A DNA stretch of 64,000 nt from Prorocentrum cordatum (Eukaryota > Sar > Dinophyceae > Prorocentrales > Prorocentraceae): contig CAUYUJ010000915.1 in NCBI GenBank assembly GCA_963575745.1, positions 43,650 to 107,649 of the forward strand, in the 5' to 3' direction. Shown one piece after another: positions 39,480 to 51,940 of the stretch; position 1 is the first letter of the stretch, and each line of letters starts with the position of its first letter. The notes beneath the pieces were generated by a model that saw only the letters and a list, made by a program, of their open reading frames with translations, was not told the origin of the DNA and did no database searches. The position numbers and the translations under genes were made by a program.

Positions 39480-42400
39480 TGCTTCGGTCTCCCTTGCTGA
39501 TCGAATTCTGTGAATTCTCGCTCACCAAAAAGCCCCGCGCGCGCGGCGACTGCCAGCGGCGCGTCGGTGTCGACCCCCTCGCCCTGGACAGAGAGAGCCG
39601 TGGCCTGAGCTCCAAGCGCGCACGCCGCGCAAGATGCTGCGTTCGCGGCCGACCAGGCGCGAGCACGGCAGGCGCCGAACCCGCGAGGCCGCTCCGCCCG
39701 TCGCCATCCCCAGACAAGACCTCAGCTCCCTTTTTCCTGTATCGGAACGCCTCCTTCTGCTGTGCTTTGCCCACCTCGAACTGAGAGTCGTCCAACTCGA
39801 GACCGCCGAAGCCAGTCTGCCCTCCACTACTCGCGGCAGCAGGCTGCGGCTTATGGTCTTTCGCATAGCCGTCCAGGAAGATATTCTTATAGACCAAGCT
39901 TTGTGAGGACCCACGAATTCCCTCCAACTGGGCCACCGCGGGCACCTCGCTATCCTTCACGAGGTGCGCGGGCCTCTGTCGGTGCGCCGCCCACGCTTCG
40001 TCCGCCTCTGCCTCGTCCACCTCCTGAGCAAAACCATCCAACGCTCCGCCGCCGGCGCCCGCCCCCTCCTCCTCGTCCGCCTCCCCGGCAGGCCGATTCC
40101 CCACTGCCTCCAGCTCAGCAGACTGCTCGAAGTCCTTGGCCTCCGGACGGATCTTGGTTCGCGGCCGCCCTTTCGCCTCCGCCTCCACGTCGAGGTTCGT
40201 CGCGACCTGGACGGTCCAGCGTGCCATGAACTCGGCGGCGCTGGGTTGCTGTGCAAAATGGCCTGGGCCTTCCTCTGAGCCCCGTTTCAGATCGATGTCC
40301 TCGATCGTGAACCACTTTCCGGCTCGCCGCTCGCACTCCTCGCACTGCCCGGACAACGCCACCTGCTTCGCCCACCACTCCTCCCAGGCAGGCTGATGCT
40401 TCCCGGACGCGTCGACACCGGCCCTGTAGGGCGCCCAGGCGGCAGCCCCCTTCTCAGCCGGCTGCAACGGACGGAAAATCACAGACTTGAACAGCGCGTT
40501 GACCTCTGCCTCTTTCTCCTTCGAAGGCATCGTGAAGCCGAAGAACTTGGGCACCCTGAACGGCGCGCCGACGCGGAGCTTCTGCACTCTGGAGGCGGCG
40601 GCCGGGTGCGTGTCCGCGAACGCGTACGTCTCGAAGTCCTGCGGGTCGAAGTGGAGCGGGTTGGCCTGTGCTGTGTACACGTACATGGCGTAATGGTACA
40701 TGCCCATGGACTTCAGGGGCTCCCTGTCGCCGCGATGCAGCCAGTCCATCTTCATGTCATGGTCCAGCCGCGCGCTGTATTCGACAGCCTGCTGCTGCTC
40801 CTGCTCGGGCTGCCCCCCCCCAGCAGCACCGGCAGCCGCGCCCTCCCCGACAACGCCGTCGGCGACACGGGCGTGCAGCGTTGCGCGCCCCTCGTCCAGC
40901 GCATCCATGACACCGCCGCCCCCCTCGCCGTCCTCTTCCCCCGCGGCCGGCTGGTCCACCTCGATGTGGTCTGCGCGCGGGTCGGTCCAGAAGTCGTCCT
41001 TTTTCTGCTGAGCGGCGGAGCTCGCCTGGAGCGCCAGCGCCACGATCCCCTTGCAATACAGAGTCCAGGTGTCATGGGAGCAATAGCACTCGTGGCCATA
41101 CTGCATCTGAAACATCATCTCGGGCAGCTTCTTCAGGAGCGCCCGGTGCGAGCTGGTCGTGAGCTTGATGACAGTTCGCCTGGCAGAGTCGAGCACTCCG
41201 CCCCAGCCGCTGCGACGAGCGGCAGCAGCGGCCCGGGCCCCGTCGACGTCCTCCTCGCCCTCCGCCTCCGCCGCCTCATCCGCCTCCCGCTCCGCCTTCT
41301 GCTGGAGTCGGAGCCACTCCAACCCGGTGCTCTGCGCGTGCAGCACTCCGAGGTCGCCCGCGATCGGCCCCGCCTTGGTCGTGTAGTCCGTCTGGTAGTG
41401 CGCCATATTGATGGCGTCCATGAACACGGCCTCCAGCGAGTGCAACACGTGCTCCCTCAGGCTGCCGGGCGGACCGCTGCCGCTCGCGCCAGCAGCTGCG
41501 GCGGCGCCGGGCGACGGGGGCGCGCTCGATGCAGAGCTGCCAGACGCCGCGCTCGATGCGGCGCGGCCTGGCGCCCGCGACTTCGGCTCTGCCTCGACGG
41601 CTGATTCTGACAGCTCGCGCTCCGCGCGCCGGTCGCTGTAGTAGCTCAGGCCCTGCTTCCCCTTCTTGAACACGAACCCCGGCCGGCTGCCGTCGTAACA
41701 CGAAGCCGCGCTGAACTCTGGTGGCCCGACTGCCTGCTCGACGCCGCGCTGTTCTGGCGTCGGCGGAGGCGGCGGATCCAGGCCATACGCATCGGCCAAA
41801 TCCCACGGCTCGTCATCCTCTTCTCTGAAGCCCCAGATATCCCCCGCGTTGGGATCGTCCATCGTGGTCGGCGCCCCGCCGAGCAAACCTCCTCCCCTGG
41901 GCAGGCCGAGGCGGCGCCCCACGGGCACGCGCCCGCCCCCCGCCGCAGCCGCGCGCGCTGACCCCTCGCCCGCTCCGCCCCCGCCGCGCGTTGCGGCCGA
42001 CACCCCTGAACACGTGAAACCTCCGCTCTGCCCGGTGCCCTCGTCGCAACCGGTGCCGCCAGTCTCGGCGCCAGCCAGCGCCTCCGACGCGTCGCCGACA
42101 GGCTCGGCGAACGCACCGGGCTCCGGAGGCGGCGGCACGACCGGGTCGCCGTCGGCCGCGGGCGCGCTCCCGACGCTGTCGTCGCCGGGCAGGTCGAGCA
42201 CCACGCGGTCCAGACACTGGACGTCCAGGTTGCTCCGCAGACACACCTGGCCCACAGGGTTCGTGCTCCCGTGGTACGGGTGGTACCGCACCACGTCGAC
42301 GCGACCAGCTCTGCCGTACCGGTTGCAGCGGTGCGGCCACGGGCCGTAGCCTTCAGCCGGAACGTCGTCCAGATCCAGGTGCTCGCCAGGCGGGTTCCAC

Positions 42401-45115
42401 TGCCCCTCCTCCAACGGACCGCACGCGTACTGAACCTTCGCATCTTCCGGAAGCACCAAATCCTTCCCCTTGCGCAGGCGCCGCCAGACGAAGGAGGCCG
42501 CCGGACGCGTCCTGGACGGGTGGCTGTACACCGCAGTCTCGTACTCGTGGTAGAAGCCGAGCCGGCACACCTTGCAGTCCTGAGGCACGTCGTCGTTCGT
42601 CTTGTGCTTCCAGCACGTGGGACCGCACCTGTGCAGGTGGCTCCGGATGATACACTTGCGCGCGTCCCGCGCGAAGCAGCGCGCCCAGGTGTGCGCCTCC
42701 TCCCCCGGGCCCTCCGCAAAACGCATGGCCGCGGCGCCGTCCGCTTGCACCACGCGGTACGCAGGCTTGCGGCGGTACTGCGGCTGCAGCGTCACGTGCG
42801 CACCCGTGAGAGGCTCGGCAAATACCGCCGGGCACTGTGCCCCCTGCTCATGGGGATCGGGCTCTGGATCTGCCAGCGGCGCGAAGGGGCGCTGCCGGAG
42901 CGGACCCTCCATTGAGGGCTGCTGCTGCAGCATCGCCCGCTCCTCTGCGAGATCGACGTTCATCATGGCGGCAACCTGATTCCGCAGCTCTTCTGTGGAC
43001 AATTTGTTGTCAGCACGAACGGCGCGGCGCCCCGCGTCGTACGCCTTCTTGCAAAACTTCCCGAGCTGACGACGCGAGGCGCCAGCGATGGCATTGTCCT
43101 TCAATTGGAGGTCGCTCTTCTCTCGCTTCCCGTCCGCGAACGCGCAAGTTCGATCCCGCGGGCCGAGCGGGAGCGGCGGCAGCCGGTCCGATCCGTGCAA
43201 GCCCAGCTGCCGGCCCACCTCCTCCGCCGCGTCGAACTGCACGCTGCCGACCCTGGCGAGCACGGCCTCCCTCCACTTCCTCAGACGCCCCTCGAGGCCT
43301 TCGACGTCCCCCGCGCGCAGCCTCGCGAGGAACGCGCCAGTCATCGGGTGCAGGCGCCACAGGTGGATGTGCGGATGGATGCCGCCGCGCCCCTGCGACT
43401 CCACGGGTCCGAAGAACGCGCGGACGAGCCCGAACGCTCCACACGCCCCCGTGGCGGCCACGCCGTCGGAGACGCCCGTGGCCCCGCGCTGCGGCGTGAC
43501 GCCGACGACATGCTCCAGGAACAGTTCCAGCATGAGGTTCGTGACCATGGCCTGCGACACCGGGTCAGCGGCCACCCGCCGCAGCATGTCCCGCGTCGAG
43601 GGCATCACGGGAGCAGTCTCCTCCAGCAGCCGCCATTGCTGTACGGAGGCGCCCTCGTACATCAGGGACACCATCAGGTTCCGAGTGTCCGCGATGTTCG
43701 GCGTCGTGAACACCAGGGGCGGCCCGAAGAGCCGGGTGTAGCTGGTACTGATGTGCCGCAGCGCGGTCCGGTGCGCGTCGGAGCCGACGACATCGCGGTT
43801 GCTGAGCAGCATGCTGCGCAGCGCGCTCTTGACGTTCCGGGGCACGCCCTCGAGGCCCAGGGCCTGCTTGATGCCCGCCCCCCTGCCGAGCACGGCCACG
43901 ACCTGCGCCAGATCCTCTGGCGTCAGTGCGGCGAGGTCCGCGATGCTTTCCCCCAGGCGCTGCTTGCGCACGAATAACCTGGCCGACTGAATGATAGCAT
44001 TTCTGCGCCAGAGGCAATACTGGGCCGTGAGCAGGTCAGCGTGGCGACGCCAGCGCGGCACGGGCGAATCAGACGCGACAGGCGCCCGTGCAGCGTCGGG
44101 CGCGGGCGCCCGCGCAGCGTCGGGCGCCGAGACGTCGTCGGGGACCTCGTACTCGAGCTCCTCGCGAGCCACGAGGCACCTGCACCACTCGTCGTACGTC
44201 AACTTCGCCTCCCTCTCGAGTCCGAAGACGCCGTCGCCGTACGGAAACGCGACGGGGTCGAAGGCACTCCAGAAACCGGGGGAGAACATGCTGACAGGCT
44301 CGGTTCCAGTGGGCACGACGACCCACACCGCGCGCCTCGCCGGCCCGCCCTCAGCGCCCCCGGCCGGCGCGCCGCCGCCGCCGCCGCCGCCGCTGGCCGC
44401 GCGCTTCCCGGCAACTCCCGGAGGAGGCCGCGTGGCCTGAATCTTCTGCTCCGTCTGCTCCAGCTTCTTCGTGAGTGCCTCCTTCTTGCAGTTGGTGAGC
44501 GCCTTCGCAGCCTTGTGGGCCTCTTTCGCGGCCTCCGCCAAGCGCTGGTCGGAATCTCGGTCCTGGAAATTCTCCATGCCGTCGAACTGCCGCGTCAGTG
44601 CCTCCACACGCCGCTTCTCGCGCGCAATCACCTCCGCCTTCTGGAGGCTGAGGTGCACGTTCTGCCACTGCTTGTCCAGGTTGGCCAGCATGTCGGCGTC
44701 CGCGACGGCGGCGCAGTACTCGCCCTCTTCGACACCCTCGCCGCCCTCTCCCTCACCAGCCTTGCCCTCGTCGCCCTCTGAGTCCTCCCCGCCAGCGCCA
44801 GCAGCGTCCTCACCGGCGGGGTCCCCGCCCCCGCCCCCTGCCTCGCCCCCGCCGTTTGCCGCCGCGTTCGCTTCGCCCTCCGCGCTCGAGCCCGCGCCGG
44901 GCTGCACGGCATCGGCCGGGCCCTCCTGGCGAGCGTCGCCGCCCTTACCCCCCACGGCCACGCACGCCGCGAGACAGCGAGGCAGGCCCAGGAGCGAGGA
45001 GCTGTCGCCATCGCCGTCGCCCTCGGGGTCCGCAAAGTTCTGCGCGGCCTCTTCGTCCCACCGCACCGCGGCGTACTGCTCGTTCGCGTCGCGGAGGTAC
45101 TCGTAAGCGCGTGAA
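39205..45115 (-). CDS. Helitron-like Rep (HUH) protein segment
   Basis: The useful part of a 2118-aa frame, from about 45115 downward. It opens with an acidic low-complexity region, then a long helical section. The Rep core has GGIHPHIHLW (about 43350-43385), the HUH metal motif of rolling-circle nucleases, preceded by FFGPVESQGRG. Downstream is a Cys/His block (RCGPTCWKH, then CKVCRLGFYH, about 42540-42640), HGSTNPVGQVCLRSNLDVQ (about 42230-42270), DYTTKAGPIAG (about 41350-41385), YGHECYCSHDTW and FFGFTMPSKEKEAEVNALF (about 40500-40555). Their order resembles Helitron replication initiators. No Walker A (GxxGxGKS/T) follows, so the Pif1-like helicase normally fused to Rep is missing or lies outside. 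Catalytic tyrosines were not assigned. Frame is entered by a +1 shift near 45110. The last ~110 residues, to 39205, come from the duplication. Confidence 0.75.
39249..39440. repeat. ~107-bp tandem duplication
   Basis: Two copies of a unit starting CGCAATGCC and containing GACGTGCTGCTGGAGCACAC and GGTACAAACGGGGTGTTCGG, with few differences. It sits at the junction between the Rep frame and the USP-like frame and changes the reading frame there. Confidence 0.9.
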
Positions 45116-47215
45116 ATCGGCGAGGGGCACGCCGAGCTCCTCCAATAGCGCCTTCTGCAAGGTGGCGGGCTCGGACCCCGCGAAGACAATCTGCACGAAC
45201 TCGACGAGGTCGCTCTCCCGCGGCGGCAGCGACAGCACCTGCCGACCGCCGTCCGCCTGCGGGAACGCCACGAAGTTCCCCACGTACGCCTTGATCTTCT
45301 CGTCGAGTGGAGCCCACTGGCCAGAATCGGCCTTGCAGTTGAACCGCCGCACGATGCCCCGCGCGATGGGCAGCAGAAGCTTCGCGCCCAGCGTGAGATT
45401 CCGCAGCGGCGGTGGCAGCCGACCGATCCAGAGATCGTTGGCCAGCGCGCAGGTCGGCATCGTGGGCAACCTCTTGGAGAGCGCCGTGTGACACCCTGCG
45501 CAGATGGGCACCTTCTGCTTCGCGTCGGCCACGAGCACCCCGTCTGACTCGCGCCTGTCAATCTTGAAGCACTTCTTGTGCAAGAGCCACAGCTTCCCGT
45601 CTGGGCCAGGGTCGCGCACTGCGGACGCCTCCAGCTCCTCGAGGGGGATGCCGCCCGGGCGCTCGACGCCGTTGGGGCCCTCGCGCACGAAGCGCCACCG
45701 GGCGTGGTACCGTGCCGGGTCCAGCAGCGCGTGGGCGCGCTGCCGCTGCGTCAGGCGCATGGCCTGCGCCTGCGCGCCCGCGGCCTCGGATGCCTCTTCT
45801 CTCGCCGCCTCGAGCTCGGCGCGCGCGGGCCGCTTCGGCACCTCGTCGCAGAGCAGCGAACGCTCCCCGGCGCCGTCCGGCTGATGCCAGAAGTGCACGC
45901 GCTGCAGCTCGTCCGCCCAGTGGAGACGAGCGCAGACGCAGCAGGCGACCCTCGAGCGCACGGCGCGGCGACTCTGCCCGGGCTCGGGCCCCTCGGCGTC
46001 CGACGCCGCCGGAGCAGCGCCCAGCGCGTCCATGTCCACGGGCGGCATGTCCACGCCCCCGGGCGGCACGGCCCCGTCCGTGCCAGGCGGCTTCCACCAG
46101 GCGCGCGGCGCGTCCGGCGCGGCAGCGGCGGCGGGGGCCTCCCCCGAGTCGACGGGCGCTGCGCAGGCCGGCCAGTCGTGAGACCCCGTGACGAAATGCT
46201 CAGAGAAGGCCTCCACGCACTGCCGCCACTCCTGGGGCCTCACGGGCCGCACGTCGTCGTCCTGCTGCGGCCACTGCTCGGCCAGGTAGAACATGCGCTT
46301 CCTGTACTCCGGCCACCCGTGGTGGTCCTTGTGCACGTGCGTCATAAAGCCGGCATGCGTGGCGAAGTTCTTGTCGCAGAGGCGGCACGGGAACGGCGGG
46401 AGAGCCTCCAGCAGGGCCTCTTTGAATGCCCGCAGAGGACGGCGATCGCCAAGAGGCAGATGCACATACTTCGGCTGGAGCCTTGGCACGCGCGCCTTGC
46501 GAGCGGCAGCGACGGCCGGGGTCGGCGCGGGCGGAGCGCCGCCGGCCTGCGTCTCGCGCTTCCGCGCCTCCTTCACGGCCAAGCCATACCGTTCCGGGCA
46601 CTCGCGCGTCAGGGAGCTGTGGCGCTTGTCCGGGTCCCACTCCCCAAAGGGTCGCTGCTCGGGTCTGCCGTGGCTCCCACAGAACTCTCCCTGACCCTTG
46701 CACGGGTTCCTGCTGCACTGCCAGAGAACGCATCCGCCGTTGTACGGGCGCCAGACGCGCGCGACGCACCTGCCAGCGACGCACGGCGCGGGGTCCAGGA
46801 GCCAGGCCAGCAGGGTGCCCTCCTCGCTCACGTGGGGGTCATCCAGAGCCACGTTCACCTCCACGTCCCCCGCTCTCACTGTCTTCCCTGCGAGACGCTC
46901 CTCCTCTTCCTTCCGCAGCCGCTCCTGCTGCAACCGCTCCAGGTCTTTTCTCGCCGCCCCGCGAGTCCGCGGGGCTCGCCCCTCGGGAGCTGGCCTCTTG
47001 GGTCCGCCGCCGAGCAGCCGACCCGCGCCCCCGCCCGCGGCACCGCCCGCGCCCCCGTCGCCGTCGCCGGCCGCGCCACCGTCGCCCGGCCCCTGCGCAC
47101 CAGAGCCGGACCCCGACGCGGGTCCCCCGCCCGCGCCGCCGCCCGAAGAGGACCCGCCGCCGCCGCCGCCACCCGGAAGAGTCGTCGCCGCCGCCCCCTC
47201 CTCCCACCACCTCAT
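45108..47215 (-). CDS. Helitron-associated region (DUF6570-type) with Cys/His modules
   Basis: Supported part of an 822-aa frame. From the 5' side: Gly/Pro-rich linker, coiled/charged segment (about 46880-46960), Cys/His module CVARVWRPYNGGCV to FCGSHG (about 46665-46780), a C2H2-like finger CRLCDKNFATHAGFMTHVH (about 46335-46395), another Cys-rich stretch near 45840-45960 (CCVCARLHWADEL), and CAGCHTALSKR then LPTMPTCALANDLWIG (about 45400-45500). The last is the pattern of the DUF6570 domain commonly found upstream of Helitron Rep. The frame should continue into the Rep ORF after VPLADFT (about 45115), but the following codons lie in the +1 frame (AYEYLRDANEQYAAV). This is either one indel or a recoding site. 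Confidence 0.65.
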
Positions 47216-48265
47216 CCCCGCACCCCGCCAGACGCAGCCATTCGCGGCATGTCCGGTCCAGCCACCAGGGCACGATTTTCTCCGAGTACTTCTTCGCCAC
47301 CTTTGCAACAACACGCGCGAGTCTCGCTTCCTCCTTATCGGGCTGCCCGCGCCGATCGGCGAACGCGTCCGGCCAGACACCGCCGTGACGGGCACGGAAC
47401 TTGTGAAGAGCAATCAGAACGTCCCTGTGCTTGTCTGCAGCCTCGGCATCCTCCTCGAGCGCGGCGAGCAACGCGGGGGTCCTCTCGAGCGCGGCGAGCA
47501 GGCGCTGCTGGTCCAGGTCCCAGCGCCCCGCGGCGAGGTTCCACGTGAAGCCCAAGTCCGCCCGCTCCTTGCGCGCGAAGGTCGCCACCTGCCGCGCCGC
47601 CTGAGGCTTCAGCTTGACGAGCTGCATCCAGACGGGCCACTCGGGGATCGCCTGCGGCTTCAGGTCCGCCAAGTACACGGGCGGGACAGCACAGGAGGCC
47701 TGCCGCGCGCCCTCGGCGGCCTCCACCCTGTACATGATGTCGCGGTCGCCCTCCAGCTTCTGCAAGCGCGCGGCCAGGGCGTCACCCATGCGAGCGACGC
47801 CGCCGCGCGCGCGGCACCAGGCCCGCAACAGCCAGAGCTCCGCGGGCACGTCGCCCGGCTCGCCCGCGTAGTAGCCGCGCCGCCCCTGGGGGAATGTGTC
47901 GGCGGCAAAGCCCGACTCCACGGCCTCGGAGAAAAACGCACCGCCATGGCCCGCCCACGATTTCGGGATACCGAAGACGCGCGGCCACGGCGCCAGCCTG
48001 CTCCCGTCGGGCCCCGCGCGCTGGTACCAGGGCTCCAGAGCGTGTCGCTGGTCGAGGTGCACGCTCGCTTCGCAGCTGTCCTGGTGGAAGCACTCGTCCT
48101 CCAGCAGCAGACCACGGAACTCAGCGAATCCGTTCTCCCCCCTCGCCGCGCACCGGGCCGCCTGCGCGCGCTTCCTGGCGCGGGCGCGCTCCGCCTCCAC
48201 CGCCTCGCGCTGCACCGCCTGGCTAGGCAGCTTCTTCGGCGCGAAATGCAACCTCTTACACAACC
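47200..48265 (-). CDS. Middle frame of the Helitron-region gene, helicase-associated-type repeat
   Basis: Supported part of a 593-aa frame from about 48265 (WLCKRLHFAPKKLP) to about 47205. The product contains a Cys/His-poor segment with DECFHQDSCEASVHLDQRHA, GYYAGEPGDVPAELWLLRAW, a hydrophobic segment with LADLKPQAIPEWPVWM, and a repeat-like module LIALHKFRARHGGVWPDAF to WWLDRTCREWL similar in pattern to the repeats in the upstream frame. It is joined to the upstream frame by a +1 shift at about 48260 and to the downstream one at about 47200-47215 in a Gly-rich GGC run. Confidence 0.5.
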
Positions 48266-51200
48266 ATCGACCTCTCCGTCGGACAGCTCCCGCGCGCTCT
48301 CGAAATCCTGCTGGCACTTGTAGCAGAGGAAATCGGAGGGCAGGCGCAGGAGCACGCTGCCGTGCACCGGGGCGCCAGGAGCGCCGTCCCGCCGCGCCTG
48401 CTCTGCATACCGCGCCTGGCGCGTCGCCTCGCGCACCCCCCCGGGCCTCCAGACCTCTTTCTCGGCGGCGTCCAGCGACGGCAGCAGCGGCGCGCGGACC
48501 GGCCCCGGCTTGCCGTCGTCGCGGAGCGGCGCGCGCCAGCGCAGCGGCTCGCGACGGCAGCAGACCCAGACCTCGCGCTCCACGCCCTCCTGCTCGAGCC
48601 GTTGGAGCAAGCGCTGCCACTGCTCCCAGGGCTCCCGCACGTCCGAATTGGGCACGGGCGTGCGGCGCAGCAGCTCGGGGTCGGCCTGGCGCAGGCGCCG
48701 GATCGCCTGCGACCGCGCCACGTTGTCCTGCGCCGTGGCCGCGTCGAGTCCCAGGGCGACGACCCGCAGCCGCTCCAGCTCCGCCACCTGCCGCTGCAGC
48801 TCCGCGTCCGGGGCCTCCCCCGCGAAGAACCTGGGCAAGACAGGCACCGACGACAGCATGCAGGTCGCCAGCACGTACCGCACGAAATCCTCGTGCTCGT
48901 CGTCGATGCCCGCGGGCAGCTCCTCCTCGTCCGCCATGCCCAGCGGCTCTTCCTCCGCGTCCGCCATCTCTGCGTCTCCCTTCTCCTGCTCCCTCCGCTC
49001 CTCGTCGCCCTGCTCCTGCTCCTGCTTCTCCTGCTCCTGCTCGTCCTCTTCCTGCTCCTCTTCCTCCTGCTCCTCCTCTTCCTCCTCCTCATCCTCCTCC
49101 CCGAGCGCCTCGCGGCGCGGCTCTTCGGCCGCCGGGGCGGCCAAGGCTTCGCGGACCCGCCTGTCTTTGGCCAGGGCAACGAAGACGTCGAGCCCGAGCG
49201 GGGCGCCCTGCAGCGCGTCCACGTGCTCCAGCAGGGCGCCCACGAGCGCGGTCTTCACCCGCCGAGCAAGCGCCCTGTCTGCCCTCTGGAACCTAGCGAA
49301 CATATCCGGCGTGACCTCCGTGCGCCGCTCCTCCGCGAGGCAGTCGGCCGGGTCCTCCTCCTCCTGCTCCTCCTCCTCCCCGCAGGCCTCCTCCTCCTCA
49401 GCCGCGCGCTGCAGCAGCTCCAGCCGATGCGCCTCGAGCGCCCGCGCCTCCGCCGCCCTGCTCTCGGCATCGCGGCGCGCGGCGGCCGCCTGCGCGTACT
49501 TCTGCCGCAGCGCGTCGAAGATCGCGGGCGCGTTGAAGGACGCCGCGCGGCCCTTCCGCTCGTGGTTTGCGATGAAGTTCGCCAGCCTGCGCTCCTCGTC
49601 ATCCTCGGCCTTCTCCACCGGCATCCTCTGGTTCTTCTCGCACCACGCCTCCAGCGCCTGGACCTGGATGAGATCCGCGTCCAGCGCCGCCTCCAGCTGC
49701 GCGCGCCAGCCCTCGTCCAGGCCCTCGACGCCACGCGCTCGGACGTTTTCGATCCATCTTGCAAGAAGACGCTCCCGCGGATCGTCGTCGTTGCCGAAAC
49801 GCTGCGGCCCTCGTCGGTGCCTCTCCACGAAAGCCTTCACATCAAGCACGCGCTCCTGCGCCGTCCGCCGCTGCCACGCACGCCTGTCCACCAACTTATC
49901 GAACCTCTCCTGATTGTCATCATACAGCTCGTTCTGGCCTTTGCTGACATTATTGATCCACATCGCGAGCTCTGCCTCCTCCTCGTCCTCCGCCCCGCGC
50001 CTCGGCAGCTCGTCGAGCACCTCCACGTGCTCCTCGATGCGGCCCAGCATCGCGCGGGCGCGCGCGCGCCTCTCCTCCCGCCGGTCCACGAGCCCGTCGA
50101 ACCGCGCGCGCCGCTCGGGGGTCAGCACGTTCTGGCCTTTGCTGACGTTGTGGACCCATGTCCCCAGCGCGGACTCCTTCTGCGACGGAACGCAATCGTG
50201 CTCAGCCACGTGCCTCGCCAACTCGGCCAGCATCTCCTCGGAATGGTCCCGCGATCGCGCCTCCGCGCCAGCATGCTGCACACCGCTCATGTCGATGCCC
50301 AGGTGCGCCGCGAGCGCGGCCCTGTGCGCATCGGCCTCCAATCGCACCCGCTTCTGCTGATGAACATCCCATTGCCGAGAGGAAGGCGCGTCTTCGTCGC
50401 CCTCCGCCCGCAATCGCGTTGCCAGCTCATGCAACTGATTCCGGGTCATCCGCGCCAACACCCCCGCGTCCACTCCGTCGCGCGCGCCCCCGCGCGCCCC
50501 CGGCGCCCCTGCGGCACCCTGCTCCGCACGGCGCTTCGGCGCTCCGCCCCGCAGCGCGCCACGCCCCGCACCCGCGCGCGGCGACCGCGACGCCGAGCTC
50601 GAACGCCCGTGCGCGACGACGCGACACCACGGCGCGCTCCCGGCTTCCCCCCACTCCACATCACCAGAGCCCGCCGACTCCTCCACCGCGCACACGTGGC
50701 CGCCGTCGAGCCACAGCAGAGCACCAGCGCAGAAACCCGTCGCGTGCCCCAGTGACCACGCCACGCGCCCTCCCTCCTGCGCTCCGAACGCTTCCAAAGA
50801 TTCCGCAGAGAACACGCGCACGTGCAGGAAGCGGGAGCGCAAGTGCTGGACCACGACCTCAAGATTCCAGCGCTCCACCAGCGACCCACAAGCGCCCGAA
50901 CCCTCGTGGTTCTGGCACGCGCGGCCGAAATGCCCCGCGGCGTCGCCCCCCACGAGCTCAGCCACTGCGCTCTGCAGGCACTTCCCACGCCACTCGACGG
51001 GAGAACTGGCGCGCGCGCGGCGGTTCCCCCGCCCGCGTCCGCCGCGCGGCCGTGGGCGCAGCGGGCGCGCGGCACCGAATGCACCCGCAGACATGGGCAC
51101 GGCGCCGTCCTGCGTCGCCCCGCTGAGCCCCGCCGGACACGCTCCGAGAGCGATCATGGCGCAGACAGCGCGCACGGCCATGTCCCCGACGAAGACCTTG

Positions 51201-51940
51201 GACTCCCGCGCAGCCCGGCACTTCGCTCCGCCAATCCCGACGCCCGGCGAGAACCGGCGCGCACAGACGCGGCGGCCGCCGCACGTCCGCGCCGAGAGCC
51301 CGTAGAGCGCGCAGCAGAACCACCTGGCGGTGACGACAGCGGCTGCACGATCGGCCAGCTCGGGCGCGTCCGGGAGCTCCCGCGCGAACACATCCCGCTG
51401 CCGCCACCAGCGCGCCGCCGCGATCTTCCTGGTCATGACCACTCTGCTGTCTTCCTGTGGTGGGCACACGCCGAGAGCGACCAGAACGCAAGCTGCGCGC
51501 AGGGCCGCGTCGCCCACGGTCCACGACGACGCGTCGGGCGCAGGCGCGGCGGCGGCGGCGCGGGGGGCGCGCGCCGGCGGCTCGTCCGGGTCGACGGCAC
51601 GGGCCGCGCGCGCGGTCAGGAACTGCTCCAATCGCCCGTTGTTGCGAGCCGCCCTCCGCGCGCTGCGCCCAGACGAAGCCCGCTCTGGCGACGCATCGCG
51701 CAACAAGGGGCGCGGCACGACGGGGAGCAGCACACGGTGTGCAAGCTGCTCGTTCCGCTCGGCCGCCGCCTCCGTCCGCCGCGCCCACTCCGCCTCCCGC
51801 CGCGCACACCGAACCCGCCGGCACGACGCGCGGCACGCTTTCCAGAGCGATTTCTGCTCGCGCTCCGCCGCCTCCAACGCGGAATCATCGACGACCTCCT
51901 CGTGGATCACGTCGCGCTCTGCGTGCAAACACTCCTCCAC
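48262..51940 (-). CDS. N-terminal part of the Helitron-region gene: papain-like candidate and four helicase-associated-type repeats
   Basis: Useful part of a 1426-aa frame. After a charged N-terminus come two diverged copies of a VGDxAxRAxCxxxALGxCP segment (about 51430-51510 and 51100-51170). Then GKCLQSAVAELVG (about 50950-50990) and, some 90 residues later, WLDGGHVCAVEE (about 50680-50715) give a Cys...His order compatible with a papain-like/OTU-type protease. This is tentative, and no Gln or Asp partner is assigned. Four repeats of ~55 residues follow (about 50245-49500), with motifs VPSQKESALGTWVHNVSKGQ, WINNVSKGQN, LARWIENV and LANFIANHERKG. They resemble the small helicase-associated (HA) repeats seen next to superfamily-2 helicases. 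A long Glu-rich low-complexity tract (about 49000-49130) precedes an LCYKCQQDF zinc-ribbon half at about 48300-48330. Confidence 0.55.

Noticed and set aside
39762-49913. Long plus-strand ORFs opposite the Helitron-region gene
   Set aside because: Antisense shadows of GC-rich coding sequence, Arg/Pro/Ser/Ala-rich and without motifs.
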